NCBI RefSeq assembly: GCF_030159955.1
Contig: NZ_BSNK01000001.1
Location: forward strand, 1,302,001 to 1,366,000
DNA length: 64,000 nucleotides
Source: Algimonas ampicilliniresistens
GTDB lineage: Bacteria; Pseudomonadota; Alphaproteobacteria; Caulobacterales; Maricaulaceae
Reading direction: 5' to 3'
Below are positions 19,851 to 28,447 of this stretch, one piece after another. The stretch's first letter is position 1. Every line of letters starts with the position of its first letter. The notes below the pieces were generated by a model. That model was not told the origin of the DNA and did not search any database. It worked only from the letters and a program-made list of their open reading frames with translations. The translations under genes and the position numbers were made by a program.

Positions 19851-21116
19851 TCAGTCGTCAGGGACGCGCTTGATGCGCGCACCACATTGTCCGAGCTTTA
19901 CTTCGATATGCTCGAAGCCGCGATCAAGGTGGTAGACGCGAGAAATGTGAGTTTCGCCGCGCGCAGCCAATCCGGCGTTGATCAAACTGGCGGACGCTCG
20001 AAGGTCCGTCGCCATGACCGGGGCCGCGACATATTCCGGAACGCCGCGCACAATCGCTTCGCGACCGCGCACTGTTATGTCGGCGCCCATGCGAGTCAGT
20101 TCCGGACAATGCATGAAGCGGTTCTCAAAGATGTTTTCTCGAATGATGGACACGCCGTCCGCCAATCCGACCAATGCCATAAACTGCGCCTGCAGGTCCG
20201 TTGGGAAGCCGGGATAGGCCTGCGTATCGATATCAACGGGGTTGGGTCGACCCGTGCCACGCTCAATCAAGACGGTGCTATCATCCAAACTGACGCGCGC
20301 GCCCGCCTGTGCAATGAGTGGCCAGAGCGCACCGAGATGATCGTGCCGCACATGTGTCAGACGCACGGAGCCGCCCGCCGTCGCTGCCGCAAGCGCATAT
20401 GTGCCCGCTTCAATCCGGTCTGGAACGACGGAATGCTCTACACCGCCCAGCTTTGCCACGCCTTCAATACGGACCTCAGATCGGCCTGCCCCTGTGATCT
20501 TCGCGCCCATCGCATTGAGACAATTCGCCAAGTCAATGATTTCCGGCTCTCGCGCCGCGTTCATCAGAACAGTTTCGCCCTTGGCTAAGACGGCAGAAAG
20601 CAGCGCATGCTCGGTCGCGCCGACAGACACGAACGGGAATGAAATCTCTGCCCCGCGCAGACCGCCCTTGGCCGAGGCCACAACATAGCCCTGCTCCAGC
20701 TCAATCTTTGCGCCCATTGCTTCAAGCGCTTTCAAATGCAGGTCAACGGGTCGAGCGCCGATGGCGCACCCGCCCGGCAGGCTGACACGCGCCTCCTCCT
20801 CACGGGCCAGTAACGGACCGAGCACATTGAAGGTCGCGCGCATCTTCCGCACCAAATCATAGGGCGCTTCAGAACTGCTCAGTTTGGGGGCGTGCAGCGT
20901 CATGGTCGATGCGCCGACTTCCCCGACCTCGACGCCGAGGTGAGTCAAAAGTTGCCCCATCGACCGCGTGTCGCGCAGTCTGGGCATATTCGTCAGGGTA
21001 ATCTGCTGATCTGTCAGCAAACACACGGCCATGAGTTTGATCGCGGAGTTTTTCGCTCCACTGATCCTAATATCACCGCGGAGGGGAAACCCGCCTTCTA
21101 TAACGATTTTATCCAT
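19851..21116 (-). CDS. murA: UDP-N-acetylglucosamine 1-carboxyvinyltransferase
   Basis: Catalyses the first committed step of peptidoglycan synthesis, transfer of enolpyruvate from PEP to UDP-GlcNAc. The 421-residue protein has the two inverse alpha-beta barrels, the N-terminal ISGAKNSAIKLMA and the active-site loop LPGGCAIGARPVDLH with Cys117, the residue alkylated by fosfomycin. I use ATG 21116 (MDKIVIEGG...). A TTG start directly after the small upstream gene would add 11 residues and is less likely. murA leads the DUF2948-UPF0262 run. Confidence 0.97.
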   Translation of the reverse strand: MDKIVIEGGFPLRGDIRISGAKNSAIKLMAVCLLTDQQITLTNMPRLRDTRSMGQLLTHLGVEVGEVGASTMTLHAPKLSSSEAPYDLVRKMRATFNVLGPLLAREEEARVSLPGGCAIGARPVDLHLKALEAMGAKIELEQGYVVASAKGGLRGAEISFPFVSVGATEHALLSAVLAKGETVLMNAAREPEIIDLANCLNAMGAKITGAGRSEVRIEGVAKLGGVEHSVVPDRIEAGTYALAAATAGGSVRLTHVRHDHLGALWPLIAQAGARVSLDDSTVLIERGTGRPNPVDIDTQAYPGFPTDLQAQFMALVGLADGVSIIRENIFENRFMHCPELTRMGADITVRGREAIVRGVPEYVAAPVMATDLRASASLINAGLAARGETHISRVYHLDRGFEHIEVKLGQCGARIKRVPDD

Positions 21117-21149
21117 AGGTCGGGCGCATGACCTGACAACGAGCCGCAA

Positions 21150-21293
21150 TCAAGGCTGTGGCGCGTCTTTTTTCGGGCTCGCAGTTGGAGCCGTCTTGCG
21201 CGCTGCTGTTTTACGCCGTCGTAGATTGGCCCGAAGCTGCTCTGCGAGCCGATCTTCGCGTGTCTTTTTGGAGTCGTTTTTTTGCTCTGCCAT
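21150..21293 (-). CDS. Small conserved basic protein upstream of murA (47 aa)
   Basis: An ATG at 21293 opens a 47-residue frame ending at 21150, just before murA. The product is strongly basic: a Lys/Arg-rich start, a central amphipathic segment DRLAEQLRANLRRRKTAAR, and a Lys/Pro-rich end. Small proteins with an L(R/A)xxLRANLxRRK core occur at this position in many alphaproteobacteria, which supports it as a real gene; this recollection was not checked by search. Function is unknown; nucleic-acid or ribosome binding is a guess from charge. It probably shares a transcript with murA. Confidence 0.65.
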   Translation of the reverse strand: MAEQKNDSKKTREDRLAEQLRANLRRRKTAARKTAPTASPKKDAPQP

Positions 21294-21398
21294 AGGGGTG
21301 TTGTAAGCGCGCATAAGGGGTTTTCAACCGTCAGTGTGCGAGCTATAGCGCGGCGCCTTCGACGGGTGACTGTCGATCGACGCTCCGTCTTATGGAAC

Positions 21399-21473
21399 GC
21401 CGCGGTAGCTCAGTGGTAGAGCGCATCATTGGTAATGATGAGGTCGGGAGTTCAATTCTCCCTCGCGGCACCA
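21399..21473 (+). tRNA. tRNA-Thr (anticodon GGT)
   Basis: Complete 75-base tRNA with encoded CCA. The acceptor GCCGCGG pairs with TCGCGGC (one G-U), the D-arm contains AGCTCAGTGGTAGAGC, the anticodon stem CATCA/TGATG encloses TTGGTAA with anticodon GGT, and the T-arm is CGGGAGTTCAATTCTCCCT. It is divergent from the murA group and has no integration scar. Confidence 0.97.
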
Positions 21474-21510
21474 GATGGACATCAATCCAACATCGCCTTT
21501 CTGGATTTCT

Positions 21511-21540
21511 AAAGCCCCCACGGCAGGACCGCAGGGGCTT
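21511..21540. terminator. Possible terminator hairpin between tRNA-Thr and the lipoprotein gene
   Basis: AAGCCCC and GGGGCTT form a GC-rich stem with an additional CGG/CCG pair in the loop. There is only a short T run on the minus-strand side and none on the plus side, so termination for either the tRNA or the convergent gene is possible but weakly supported. Confidence 0.4.
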
Positions 21541-21654
21541 CCGGGGTCACCGAAATATAAAGGGTCGATTTTGATGGGCGCGGCTACCTCAACCGAGGCT
21601 CATACTCTTCAACCGTGATATCTCGTGTTCCCCAAACTGATCCTGCGCTTTGGT

Positions 21655-22416
21655 CTATTCTGGTTTGACGAATTTCCAGACCACACGATCCGTTTTTCCA
21701 CGCCACTCCGGGTCAAACACAGATAGGGTCAGCGGATCTTCGGGATTTCGCAATAGATCAGACGTGGCAGCTAGCTTGAAGCCAGCGGCTTCGATTTCCG
21801 CGATGGCAGGCGCCGTTTCCAAGCGGTGTAGGGTCTGCGTGATGTCCTGATCAGGCACGGCCTGACCATTATGCTCAATGATGAAATAGACACCGCCTGG
21901 CCGTAGGGCTTCGTAGAAACGGCGGTTCATTTCTGCGCGGTCTTCGCCGGTCCAATAGGTGTCGTGATAATAGAGGATCATCCAGATCTGATCGACATTG
22001 TCCGGTAGATCGACCGCGTCCAGATTAGCCGTGGAATAGGTGACATTCTCGCGCGGGTCCCGGGCAATATATTTTTGAAACCCTTCCGGTGCATTGGGAA
22101 ACACGTCAAAAATGCGTTGCGGACCAATGCCGACGATGTTGCCTTCAGGACCGACAATACGGGACAGAAGCGCCGTATAATATCCTGATGCAGGGGCAAT
22201 ATCGACAACTGTATCGCCGACAGACACGCCAGAAAACGCGATCATCTCTGCTGGCAAACGATTGGCATCCCGCTCGATATGTTCAGCCGACCGTTCGGGC
22301 GCATCAATCGCCGCTTGAATATCAGCCGCAGACAAGCTTTGGCCTGCAGTCGAACAAGCTCCGATTGTGAGAGCGGCAAGGCTCAGAAGTCCGGCCCCGA
22401 TTTTTGAAATAGTCAT
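21655..22416 (-). CDS. Exported lipoprotein with SAM-methyltransferase fold
   Basis: From ATG 22416, preceded by AGGGGA, the protein has 253 residues. A lipoprotein signal peptide ends in LTIGAC, predicting lipidation and export. The rest resembles the COG4798 'predicted methyltransferase' group: a SAM-loop-like DIAPASGYYTALLSRIVGPEGNIVGIG, then LPDNVDQIWMILYYHDTYW and LRPGGVYFIIEHN. The glycine-rich SAM loop is degenerate (DIAPASG in place of DxGxGxG). Because SAM is not expected outside the cytoplasm, the fold may serve another purpose. A Fur-like sequence overlaps the ribosome-binding region. The substrate is unknown. Confidence 0.8.
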   Translation of the reverse strand: MTISKIGAGLLSLAALTIGACSTAGQSLSAADIQAAIDAPERSAEHIERDANRLPAEMIAFSGVSVGDTVVDIAPASGYYTALLSRIVGPEGNIVGIGPQRIFDVFPNAPEGFQKYIARDPRENVTYSTANLDAVDLPDNVDQIWMILYYHDTYWTGEDRAEMNRRFYEALRPGGVYFIIEHNGQAVPDQDITQTLHRLETAPAIAEIEAAGFKLAATSDLLRNPEDPLTLSVFDPEWRGKTDRVVWKFVKPE

Positions 22417-22425
22417 TATAGTCCC

Positions 22426-22444
22426 CTTTGTGATTATCATTGCA
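22426..22444 (-). promoter_or_regulatory. Possible Fur box before the lipoprotein methyltransferase gene
   Basis: The minus strand carries AATGATAATCA, identical to the central 11 bases of the classical 19-base Fur consensus; the flanks match poorly (about 12 of 19 overall). The site abuts and partly covers the ribosome-binding sequence of the gene starting at 22416, a position suited to repression. It could also be a chance AT-rich match. Confidence 0.35.
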
Positions 22445-22453
22445 AAGCTGTCC

Positions 22454-22475
22454 TCATCAGGTCGCACCCTGATGA
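22454..22475. terminator. Hairpin between two minus-strand genes
   Basis: TCATCAGG and CCTGATGA form a perfect 8-base stem with a 6-base loop, just downstream of the secreted-protein gene and upstream of the lipoprotein gene. No T run follows, so it may be a weak terminator or an mRNA-stabilising hairpin. Confidence 0.35.
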
Positions 22476-22484
22476 CATCTTTGA

Positions 22485-23603
22485 TTATGGCTCTGATGGG
22501 TCTTCATCTGGGACGAGCGCGCCCGCCCACCCCCAACCGCCAAATGTCTCGGACACAGCGGCGACCAGTTCATTTTCCCCGGCCTTTAGCTTCAACCCAA
22601 CCGTATCATGAAAGCCCACAAGGCCTAAAAACCTATAGTCTCGGGTCTGGTATCCATCGTTCCCCGAATAGATGAGATCCCCGTTCAAGTAGAGTTTGAC
22701 CCGGTCCGAAAAGCCAAACTGGAGCAAAGCAGTTTTACTATTTGCGGCCGTCAGAGTTTTGCGAACCAGTACCGTGTTTCCGTCTGTGCGAGAATTACTC
22801 AGACGAGACAGGTTCGCGATGCCGTTCGTTTCGACCGTTAAGTCTTGCCACGTCAGATCGTTGATCTTTGGAAGCCATGTGTGCCCATCGACAATTGCCT
22901 CATCAAACGGTGAGGACACGCTCCAACTCTCTATGAGGCCATTTGGGACGGGCTTTGCGGGCTTCGGCGTTCCGACAATCCCCTCACCGTTAGCCAACGC
23001 GCGGATCACAAGATCTGCAAAATAGGTCGTGTCATCCGTCCGATTTGCACTTCTCAACACAAGACCGCCGGCCGAGAGATCATTTTTAAGATCCGGAATA
23101 TGCAGGACAGGCATGTCGCTGTTGAAATAGATATCAGCGCGGTCACCCTCGACAACAATTTTTACGTCGTTCCAATCCTCATAACGATGGTTGATTGGGC
23201 CAATGGCATTTCCATCGGAGAAAATTTGCCAAGCCGAGTTCCTATTGTTGACGGGCGTGTATTGGATTGAGTCCGGCTTGTTATTGAGATGTGGCCTGAA
23301 ATAGAATTCTTCAGAATTGATCCGGCCCTGATCCCTCCAAGACATGCCGATAAAGGCGCGATGTTCCGGATAAGCGACTTTGAATGAGATAACACCGTCA
23401 CCAAAATTCGCTTGATCGGCCCACAGTCGACCCTTTTCGATAGCCAAAGCCGACTGACCCTTATGCGACACACGTTCGGCGCGCTCTGCGCGGACATCCC
23501 ATTCCAATCCACCAAACTCGATCGTTTCAGTTTGGGCCAGAACTTGTGTCGATGCGAAGATCGAAACAGCGAATGACAAGAGGGCTATAGGTTGGCGTTT
23601 CAT
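22485..23603 (-). CDS. Secreted protein with concanavalin/LamG-like domain (unknown function)
   Basis: A 372-residue protein starting with a clear signal peptide (cleavage after STQVLAQ, ~24) and preceded by AAAGGAGA. Residues ~25-195 resemble the concanavalin-like beta-sandwich of 3-keto-disaccharide-hydrolase/DUF1080 and LamG proteins: GDGVISFKV, SWRDQG, WNDVKIVVEGDRADIYF, SAGGLVLRS. The C-terminal ~140 residues form a second beta-rich domain with VKLYLNGDLIYSG, like a carbohydrate-binding jelly roll. No catalytic residues can be assigned. It is divergent from the CadC-type regulator at 23734 and may be its target. Confidence 0.65.
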   Translation of the reverse strand: MKRQPIALLSFAVSIFASTQVLAQTETIEFGGLEWDVRAERAERVSHKGQSALAIEKGRLWADQANFGDGVISFKVAYPEHRAFIGMSWRDQGRINSEEFYFRPHLNNKPDSIQYTPVNNRNSAWQIFSDGNAIGPINHRYEDWNDVKIVVEGDRADIYFNSDMPVLHIPDLKNDLSAGGLVLRSANRTDDTTYFADLVIRALANGEGIVGTPKPAKPVPNGLIESWSVSSPFDEAIVDGHTWLPKINDLTWQDLTVETNGIANLSRLSNSRTDGNTVLVRKTLTAANSKTALLQFGFSDRVKLYLNGDLIYSGNDGYQTRDYRFLGLVGFHDTVGLKLKAGENELVAAVSETFGGWGWAGALVPDEDPSEP

Positions 23604-23733
23604 GATCGTCTCCTTTGGCTAAGCCCAAACGAGACGCGACTTGACCCACAGGGCAAATAAAGAAGCTATGAAGAAACTATGCCCCGCCAGATGAAGTCTT
23701 GTTCGCGCCCCATCACGAGGAATAAGAACGATT

Positions 23734-24525
23734 ATGAGCGAACGGTATATCTTAGGTCCTTGGGACTTTAACGCTGAACTGGGTACTCTCTCCAGAGACG
23801 GGGCCGTCAAACGTCTGGAAAACCGAGCGACCCACCTTCTCACCCTCCTCTGCCGCGCGAGTGACAGGCTCGTCACTTACGACGAGATCATCACCGATAT
23901 TTGGAAGGGTCGAATTGTTAGCCAAAATAGCATTGCCGTGGTCATCGCTGATATCCGGCGGGCATTAGGCGATCCTGCTCGCAACCCAGATTATATCGAA
24001 ACCATACCCAAGCGGGGATATAGGTTACTTATACCTGCCAATCGGGTCGCCGAGATGCTTGAAGCGCCCGCCAAACCGATAGAAAGCAACGCATCCAGAC
24101 GACGATTGTGGACCTTCACGGTCGCCATTCTACTATCGGTCATCACAGTTACATGGGTGACCTTCAATCTGAGACAGGCACGGACGAGCAATAATCTCGT
24201 CAGCATCTCCGTCTCTGTGTCTCCGATCGAGAACCAAAGCGGTGATCCTGGTCTGGATCCTCTCACGGCAGCCGTATCAGATCTTTTGATGGTGCAAATT
24301 ATGGAACGCGAATCTGTCTCAATCGGCAGGCCTGGCATGACCGATTACAACCTCGCGGGGCGCCTAACACTGTGGAGCGGTCAGCCTGCAGTTTATCTCT
24401 CGGCAACCGATGCCACTGGCGTTATTATCTGGTCGGGCATGGCAAGCGGTCCTGAGAATAGAATTCCAGGGAAAATGCGTAAGCAAATTCAGTTATTTAT
24501 AGCAGAAACTACTAGTCCAGAATAA
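23734..24525 (+). CDS. CadC/ToxR-type membrane-bound winged-helix transcriptional regulator
   Basis: A 263-residue protein with an N-terminal OmpR-type winged helix (~1-105): FNAELGTLSRDG, the recognition region SQNSIAVVIADIRRALGD and the wing YIETIPKRGYRL. A basic stretch (SRRR) precedes one transmembrane helix at ~125-145, leaving a periplasmic domain of ~115 residues. This is the architecture of CadC/ToxR, which sense signals outside and bind DNA while embedded in the membrane. The periplasmic part does not match a sensor I recognise. It is divergently placed from the secreted protein gene and precedes the hybrid kinase. Confidence 0.88.
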   Translation: MSERYILGPWDFNAELGTLSRDGAVKRLENRATHLLTLLCRASDRLVTYDEIITDIWKGRIVSQNSIAVVIADIRRALGDPARNPDYIETIPKRGYRLLIPANRVAEMLEAPAKPIESNASRRRLWTFTVAILLSVITVTWVTFNLRQARTSNNLVSISVSVSPIENQSGDPGLDPLTAAVSDLLMVQIMERESVSIGRPGMTDYNLAGRLTLWSGQPAVYLSATDATGVIIWSGMASGPENRIPGKMRKQIQLFIAETTSPE

Positions 24526-24532
24526 AGAGTCC

Positions 24533-24548
24533 GTGATCATCTGATCAC
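24533..24548. promoter_or_regulatory. Perfect palindrome, possible operator
   Basis: GTGATCATCTGATCAC is a perfect inverted repeat of seven bases with a two-base spacer, lying between the CadC-type regulator and the hybrid kinase. Its symmetry suits a dimeric DNA-binding protein. It has no T run and is unlikely to be a terminator. The binding protein is unknown. Confidence 0.4.
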
Positions 24549-24663
24549 CCAATACGGCAAATCTATCGGGACACATTCAGAACCGAATACAAACAAATGT
24601 TAACGCGCTCTTTTCTTTTTACTGCGATGCGATTCTGGATAGATTTGCAACGAGGACGCATCA

Positions 24664-26694
24664 TTGTCTCTGGACCCAGATGACATACTACAAGATCAAC
24701 GCCTTGATCGGCGCGTTTCTGTCCGCCGCAAGGAAGATTACTTCTGGCTAAAACGTATGGCGGATGTGACCGACGAAGCGTGTCTGGTCGTCAATCGCAA
24801 TATGATGATCGACTTCATTGACGACAAGATATTTGACCTTCTCAAACTGGACAGGTCCGAATGTGGTAACCTCGAAGAATTCGGTCAACTCACAAGCATT
24901 ATGGCCGTCCAAGGCTATTTCGGGCGTGGGAATCCGAAAATGTTTGAAGCTCTGATTACCGATCTCTTGACCAATCAACGCCTTAAACAAAACAAGGCTA
25001 CTCAGATTATCAATGCCGTTACGCCTAGCGGGCGGCATATTGATATCCGCGTCAGCTTAGGCCGAGATGACGGCTTTTTGGTGTTAATGCGGGACAATAC
25101 CAAAGAAGAACTCAAGAAACGCGCTCTCGATACAGCTCTACTTGTCGGCAAAAGCGGATACTGGTTTTACAACCTCCACACGGGCGAGTTCAATCTTCGC
25201 GCCGATTCACTGCAGCAACACTACACAGCAGAAACATTCGAATCGATCCGATCAAACGGCTTTTTGGACGTCATTCACCCCGATGACCGACAAAATGTGC
25301 AGGACGCGATGGAGGAAACCATTACATCCTCTCGTCCGATTGAAAATCTATGTCGTATCGTCGGTGATGACGGCGAAGTCCAATGGCTTCAAGCTCACAT
25401 CATGCCTAATGTCGATGAGGGCGGACGGGTTCGATCTCTCTCTTGTTTCTTCATCAATGTGACAGAGCAAATCCTGATCCAGCAGGATCTTCAGGCTACG
25501 CAGGAAAAAGCCGAGTCTGCCTTAAAGGCCAAGAACGAGTTTCTAGGTCGACTGTCGCATGAGGTTCGCACACCAATGAATGCCGTTATCGGTATGGCTG
25601 ACGCCCTCGTCCATAATTGCAAAGACCCCGAGATTTTGCCCAAACTGTCTTTGATCCAGAATTCTGCCGAGAAAGTGGTCGATATGGTGGACGAGACACT
25701 TGTGCATACGAAACTTGCCGAAGATGCCATTGAGCTCAACTTGCGGAAAAGCTCTCCGGCCAATCTCGTTCGTCAAGTGTGTGCGAAGTGGGAAACGAAA
25801 GCGCAAGCTCGGCATACAAGTCTCACTTGCACGATCCATAATTCGGTCCCCGACACGATCACATTCGATGAATTTCGTTATGAGCAATGCCTCAACAACC
25901 TGCTCTCCAATGCGCTCAAATTCTCGCAAGGTGGGAGTGTGAACGTCATTCTGACGACGGCCGGCACAGCCGATAATCGGCAGCTTGTATTGGCCGTTCG
26001 CGACACGGGCATCGGCATGACCGAAGCGAGTTTGGAAAAAATCTTCATCCCCTTCAAACAAGCCGATAAAACAATTTCCTCGCGATATGGCGGCACAGGG
26101 CTCGGACTTTCTATCGTGAAGGATCTGATTGAGCTTATGGGCGGCCGGATCACAGTTAAATCAGAACCGAATAAAGGCACCCTCTTCGCCATTAGCTTAC
26201 CGCTTGAAGCTGAGGAGACTAAGCCTAAGGAATCGGCATCTGACTCGCTTGTCGACCAACTGCTAGACCAAGATCGGCCTAAAGACGGCCCTTACTCGAA
26301 ACTTCGCGTGTTGATTGTCGATGACAACGCCACAAACCATATCGTCGTCAGCTCACTCCTGTCGAACCTCGTCGGAGACATCACGACCGCTCTGAACGGA
26401 GAAGAGGCCTTAGCAAGGCTAGAGGAACAAAAATTCGACATCGTTCTAATGGATATTCATATGCCGGTCATGGACGGCATCGAGACGACTTTGGCGATCC
26501 GAAGCACAGAGTCTTCCTATCAGAACGTGCCGATTATCGCGCTGACAGCGGACCCTCAATATCAGCAAGCTCGACTATGCCGAAACATCGGGATGAACTC
26601 ATCTTTAGCCAAACCCATTAAACTTGCAGGCTTACTGGAAGCTTTTGATGAACTTCTTCACTCACAATCCAACGGGGTTGCGTCAGCAGCCTAA
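24664..26694 (+). CDS. Cytoplasmic PAS-containing hybrid histidine kinase
   Basis: A 676-residue signalling protein without transmembrane segments. The order is an N-terminal PAS-like region (~35-150), a second PAS domain (~155-270, with IHPDDR and WLQAHIMPN), a HisKA dimerisation domain with the phospho-acceptor in RLSHEVRTPMNA (His299), a HATPase domain (N-box NNLLSNALKFS, DTGIGM, GGTGLGLSI), and a C-terminal receiver with LIVDDN and phospho-acceptor Asp597 (LMDIHMPVMDG). Translation appears to start at TTG 24664, with GAGGACG just upstream; no ATG fits. With no DNA-binding output, it probably phosphorelays through a separate HPt protein. Confidence 0.93.
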   Translation: MSLDPDDILQDQRLDRRVSVRRKEDYFWLKRMADVTDEACLVVNRNMMIDFIDDKIFDLLKLDRSECGNLEEFGQLTSIMAVQGYFGRGNPKMFEALITDLLTNQRLKQNKATQIINAVTPSGRHIDIRVSLGRDDGFLVLMRDNTKEELKKRALDTALLVGKSGYWFYNLHTGEFNLRADSLQQHYTAETFESIRSNGFLDVIHPDDRQNVQDAMEETITSSRPIENLCRIVGDDGEVQWLQAHIMPNVDEGGRVRSLSCFFINVTEQILIQQDLQATQEKAESALKAKNEFLGRLSHEVRTPMNAVIGMADALVHNCKDPEILPKLSLIQNSAEKVVDMVDETLVHTKLAEDAIELNLRKSSPANLVRQVCAKWETKAQARHTSLTCTIHNSVPDTITFDEFRYEQCLNNLLSNALKFSQGGSVNVILTTAGTADNRQLVLAVRDTGIGMTEASLEKIFIPFKQADKTISSRYGGTGLGLSIVKDLIELMGGRITVKSEPNKGTLFAISLPLEAEETKPKESASDSLVDQLLDQDRPKDGPYSKLRVLIVDDNATNHIVVSSLLSNLVGDITTALNGEEALARLEEQKFDIVLMDIHMPVMDGIETTLAIRSTESSYQNVPIIALTADPQYQQARLCRNIGMNSSLAKPIKLAGLLEAFDELLHSQSNGVASAA

Positions 26695-26734
26695 CGGCTC
26701 AAATTTTCTCGATCAGTGCTGACATGTTGGCCGA

Positions 26735-28447
26735 ATGGCGCTAACCTTTCGTATGATCAAAACTTTACTCGCCGCTTCATCTCTTCTTGCCCTCGCAGCC
26801 TGCGGGCAAGCAATGGCTCCAACGGACCCCGAAATCGCAGCCGTCGACGGCTGGTGTTTTAGCGGCGGCACCATCCATACTGCGAACGATGCGCAACCGA
26901 CAGCAGACGCCGTCGCGGTTGTCGGGAATAAAATCACCTATGTCGGAGCGGACGAAGGCGATTGGTGCCCTGTCGGCGCAGCGGATTACGCGCTCAACGG
27001 CTATGCGCTCTATCCTGGCCTCACAGACGCCCACGCCCACCTAATCGGCATCGGCAAGCGCGAGATGGAACTCGACCTATCTGGGGTTACATCCGTGCTT
27101 GAGTTACAAGATTTGGTTCGGATGGCTGCGAGCAACACGCCTATTGGCGAAACCATCTATGGGGATGGCTGGATTGAAACACATTGGCCAGAGGGCCGCT
27201 TCCCCAACCGAGCGGACTTGGATGCCGTAACGGATCAACACCCGGTTATTTTGCAACGCGCTGATGGTCATGCTGCTGTCGCTAATAGCCTTGCCCTGAG
27301 CCAGTCCAGTATCGACGGAACGACCGAGGCTCCATTTGGCGGCGCGATCAATCTCGACGCGGCGGGCGAGCCGACTGGCATGCTGATCGACAATGCTCAG
27401 AGTTTGGTTGCTGGCTTAATCCCCGAGATGGACAGCGCGACCACAGAAAAAGCCTTCCAAATCGGTTCCGATGTTTATGCGTCGCGCGGCTGGACCAACA
27501 TCCATTCCATGAGTGTCGTTCCTGGAAATGTCGACACAATCAATCGGCTGTCAAATGACGGCACGATCGGGATTCGCGTCTACAATTCTGTCGGTGTTCC
27601 AGAAAGCCGAGCCGGAGAAAAAGTTTCAGACATGCGCGGCGGCATGTCGGCAGAATCACCCCTTGTGACAACACGTGCTATTAAACTTTACGCGGATGGA
27701 GCTTTAGGGTCGCGCGGCGCCGCACTGCTCGCGCCTTACTCGGACGATCTCGGTAATTCAGGGCTGATGATGCTCGAACGCGAGCGCGCCCTGCCCATTT
27801 TTCAGTCCGCACTTCGCAATGGCATTCAGGTCAATACGCATGCCATTGGCGACAAAGGGAATAAGGCTGTTCTCGATTGGTATGAGGAAGCTTTTGCCTC
27901 CGTTCCGCGCGGCGAATGGGCCGTGGCTGAGCCGCGCTGGCGGATTGAGCATAGCCAGATTCTGGATGTCGCAGATATTCCTCGCTTTAAGGCACTCGGA
28001 GTCATTCCATCAATGCAGCCTAGTCACGCGATTGGAGACCTCCATTTCGCGGTGGACCGTCTCGGCGCTGATCGGCTTGCGGGTGCCTATGCTTGGCGCG
28101 CCCTGATCGACACTGGTGTGATGATCGCAGGCGGCTCCGACGCTCCCGTCGAAGTGGGTGATCCGCGAATTGAACTCCATGCCGCTATGCAGCGAACAGA
28201 CCTGAAAGGGTATTCCAATGAGAATTGGGGCCTTGATCAACGGGTCACGCCACAAGAAGCGCTGAAAATGTTTACTCTGTGGCCAGCTTATGCGGCTTTT
28301 GAGGAAGACAAAGTCGGTTCAATTGAGGTCGGGAAACATGCCGACTTCTCAGTATTCGACAAAGACATGCTTGATCCATCAATTGAGCCGATGGACGCTG
28401 AACCCGTCATGACAATGGTCGACGGGACTGTCATTTGGAGCCGTTAG
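26735..28447 (+). CDS. Exported amidohydrolase (YtcJ-like, amidohydrolase 3 family), lipoprotein
   Basis: A 570-residue metal-dependent hydrolase with a lipoprotein signal peptide ending LLALAACG (lipid-modified Cys ~23). The amidohydrolase-3 pattern is clear: YALYPGLTDAHAHL with the HxH metal ligands, GDGWIETHWPEGRFP, QRADGHAAVANS, IKLYADGALGSRGA, NTHAIGDKGN, RIEHSQIL and GGSDAPVE. YtcJ-like enzymes cleave amide or carbamate bonds, but the substrate cannot be predicted. An internal ATG at 26753 gives a more compact signal peptide and may be the true start; neither has a convincing ribosome-binding site. It overlaps the convergent yajQ stop by four bases. Confidence 0.9.
   Translation: MALTFRMIKTLLAASSLLALAACGQAMAPTDPEIAAVDGWCFSGGTIHTANDAQPTADAVAVVGNKITYVGADEGDWCPVGAADYALNGYALYPGLTDAHAHLIGIGKREMELDLSGVTSVLELQDLVRMAASNTPIGETIYGDGWIETHWPEGRFPNRADLDAVTDQHPVILQRADGHAAVANSLALSQSSIDGTTEAPFGGAINLDAAGEPTGMLIDNAQSLVAGLIPEMDSATTEKAFQIGSDVYASRGWTNIHSMSVVPGNVDTINRLSNDGTIGIRVYNSVGVPESRAGEKVSDMRGGMSAESPLVTTRAIKLYADGALGSRGAALLAPYSDDLGNSGLMMLERERALPIFQSALRNGIQVNTHAIGDKGNKAVLDWYEEAFASVPRGEWAVAEPRWRIEHSQILDVADIPRFKALGVIPSMQPSHAIGDLHFAVDRLGADRLAGAYAWRALIDTGVMIAGGSDAPVEVGDPRIELHAAMQRTDLKGYSNENWGLDQRVTPQEALKMFTLWPAYAAFEEDKVGSIEVGKHADFSVFDKDMLDPSIEPMDAEPVMTMVDGTVIWSR

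Noticed and set aside
19887-20588. 234-codon open frame on the plus strand within murA
   Set aside because: murA is complete and clearly the coding strand; the antisense product is Arg/His-rich without domains.
15492-21473. Genomic island between tRNA-Phe and tRNA-Thr
   Set aside because: The genes between are conserved housekeeping genes and there is no integrase or duplicated tRNA end.
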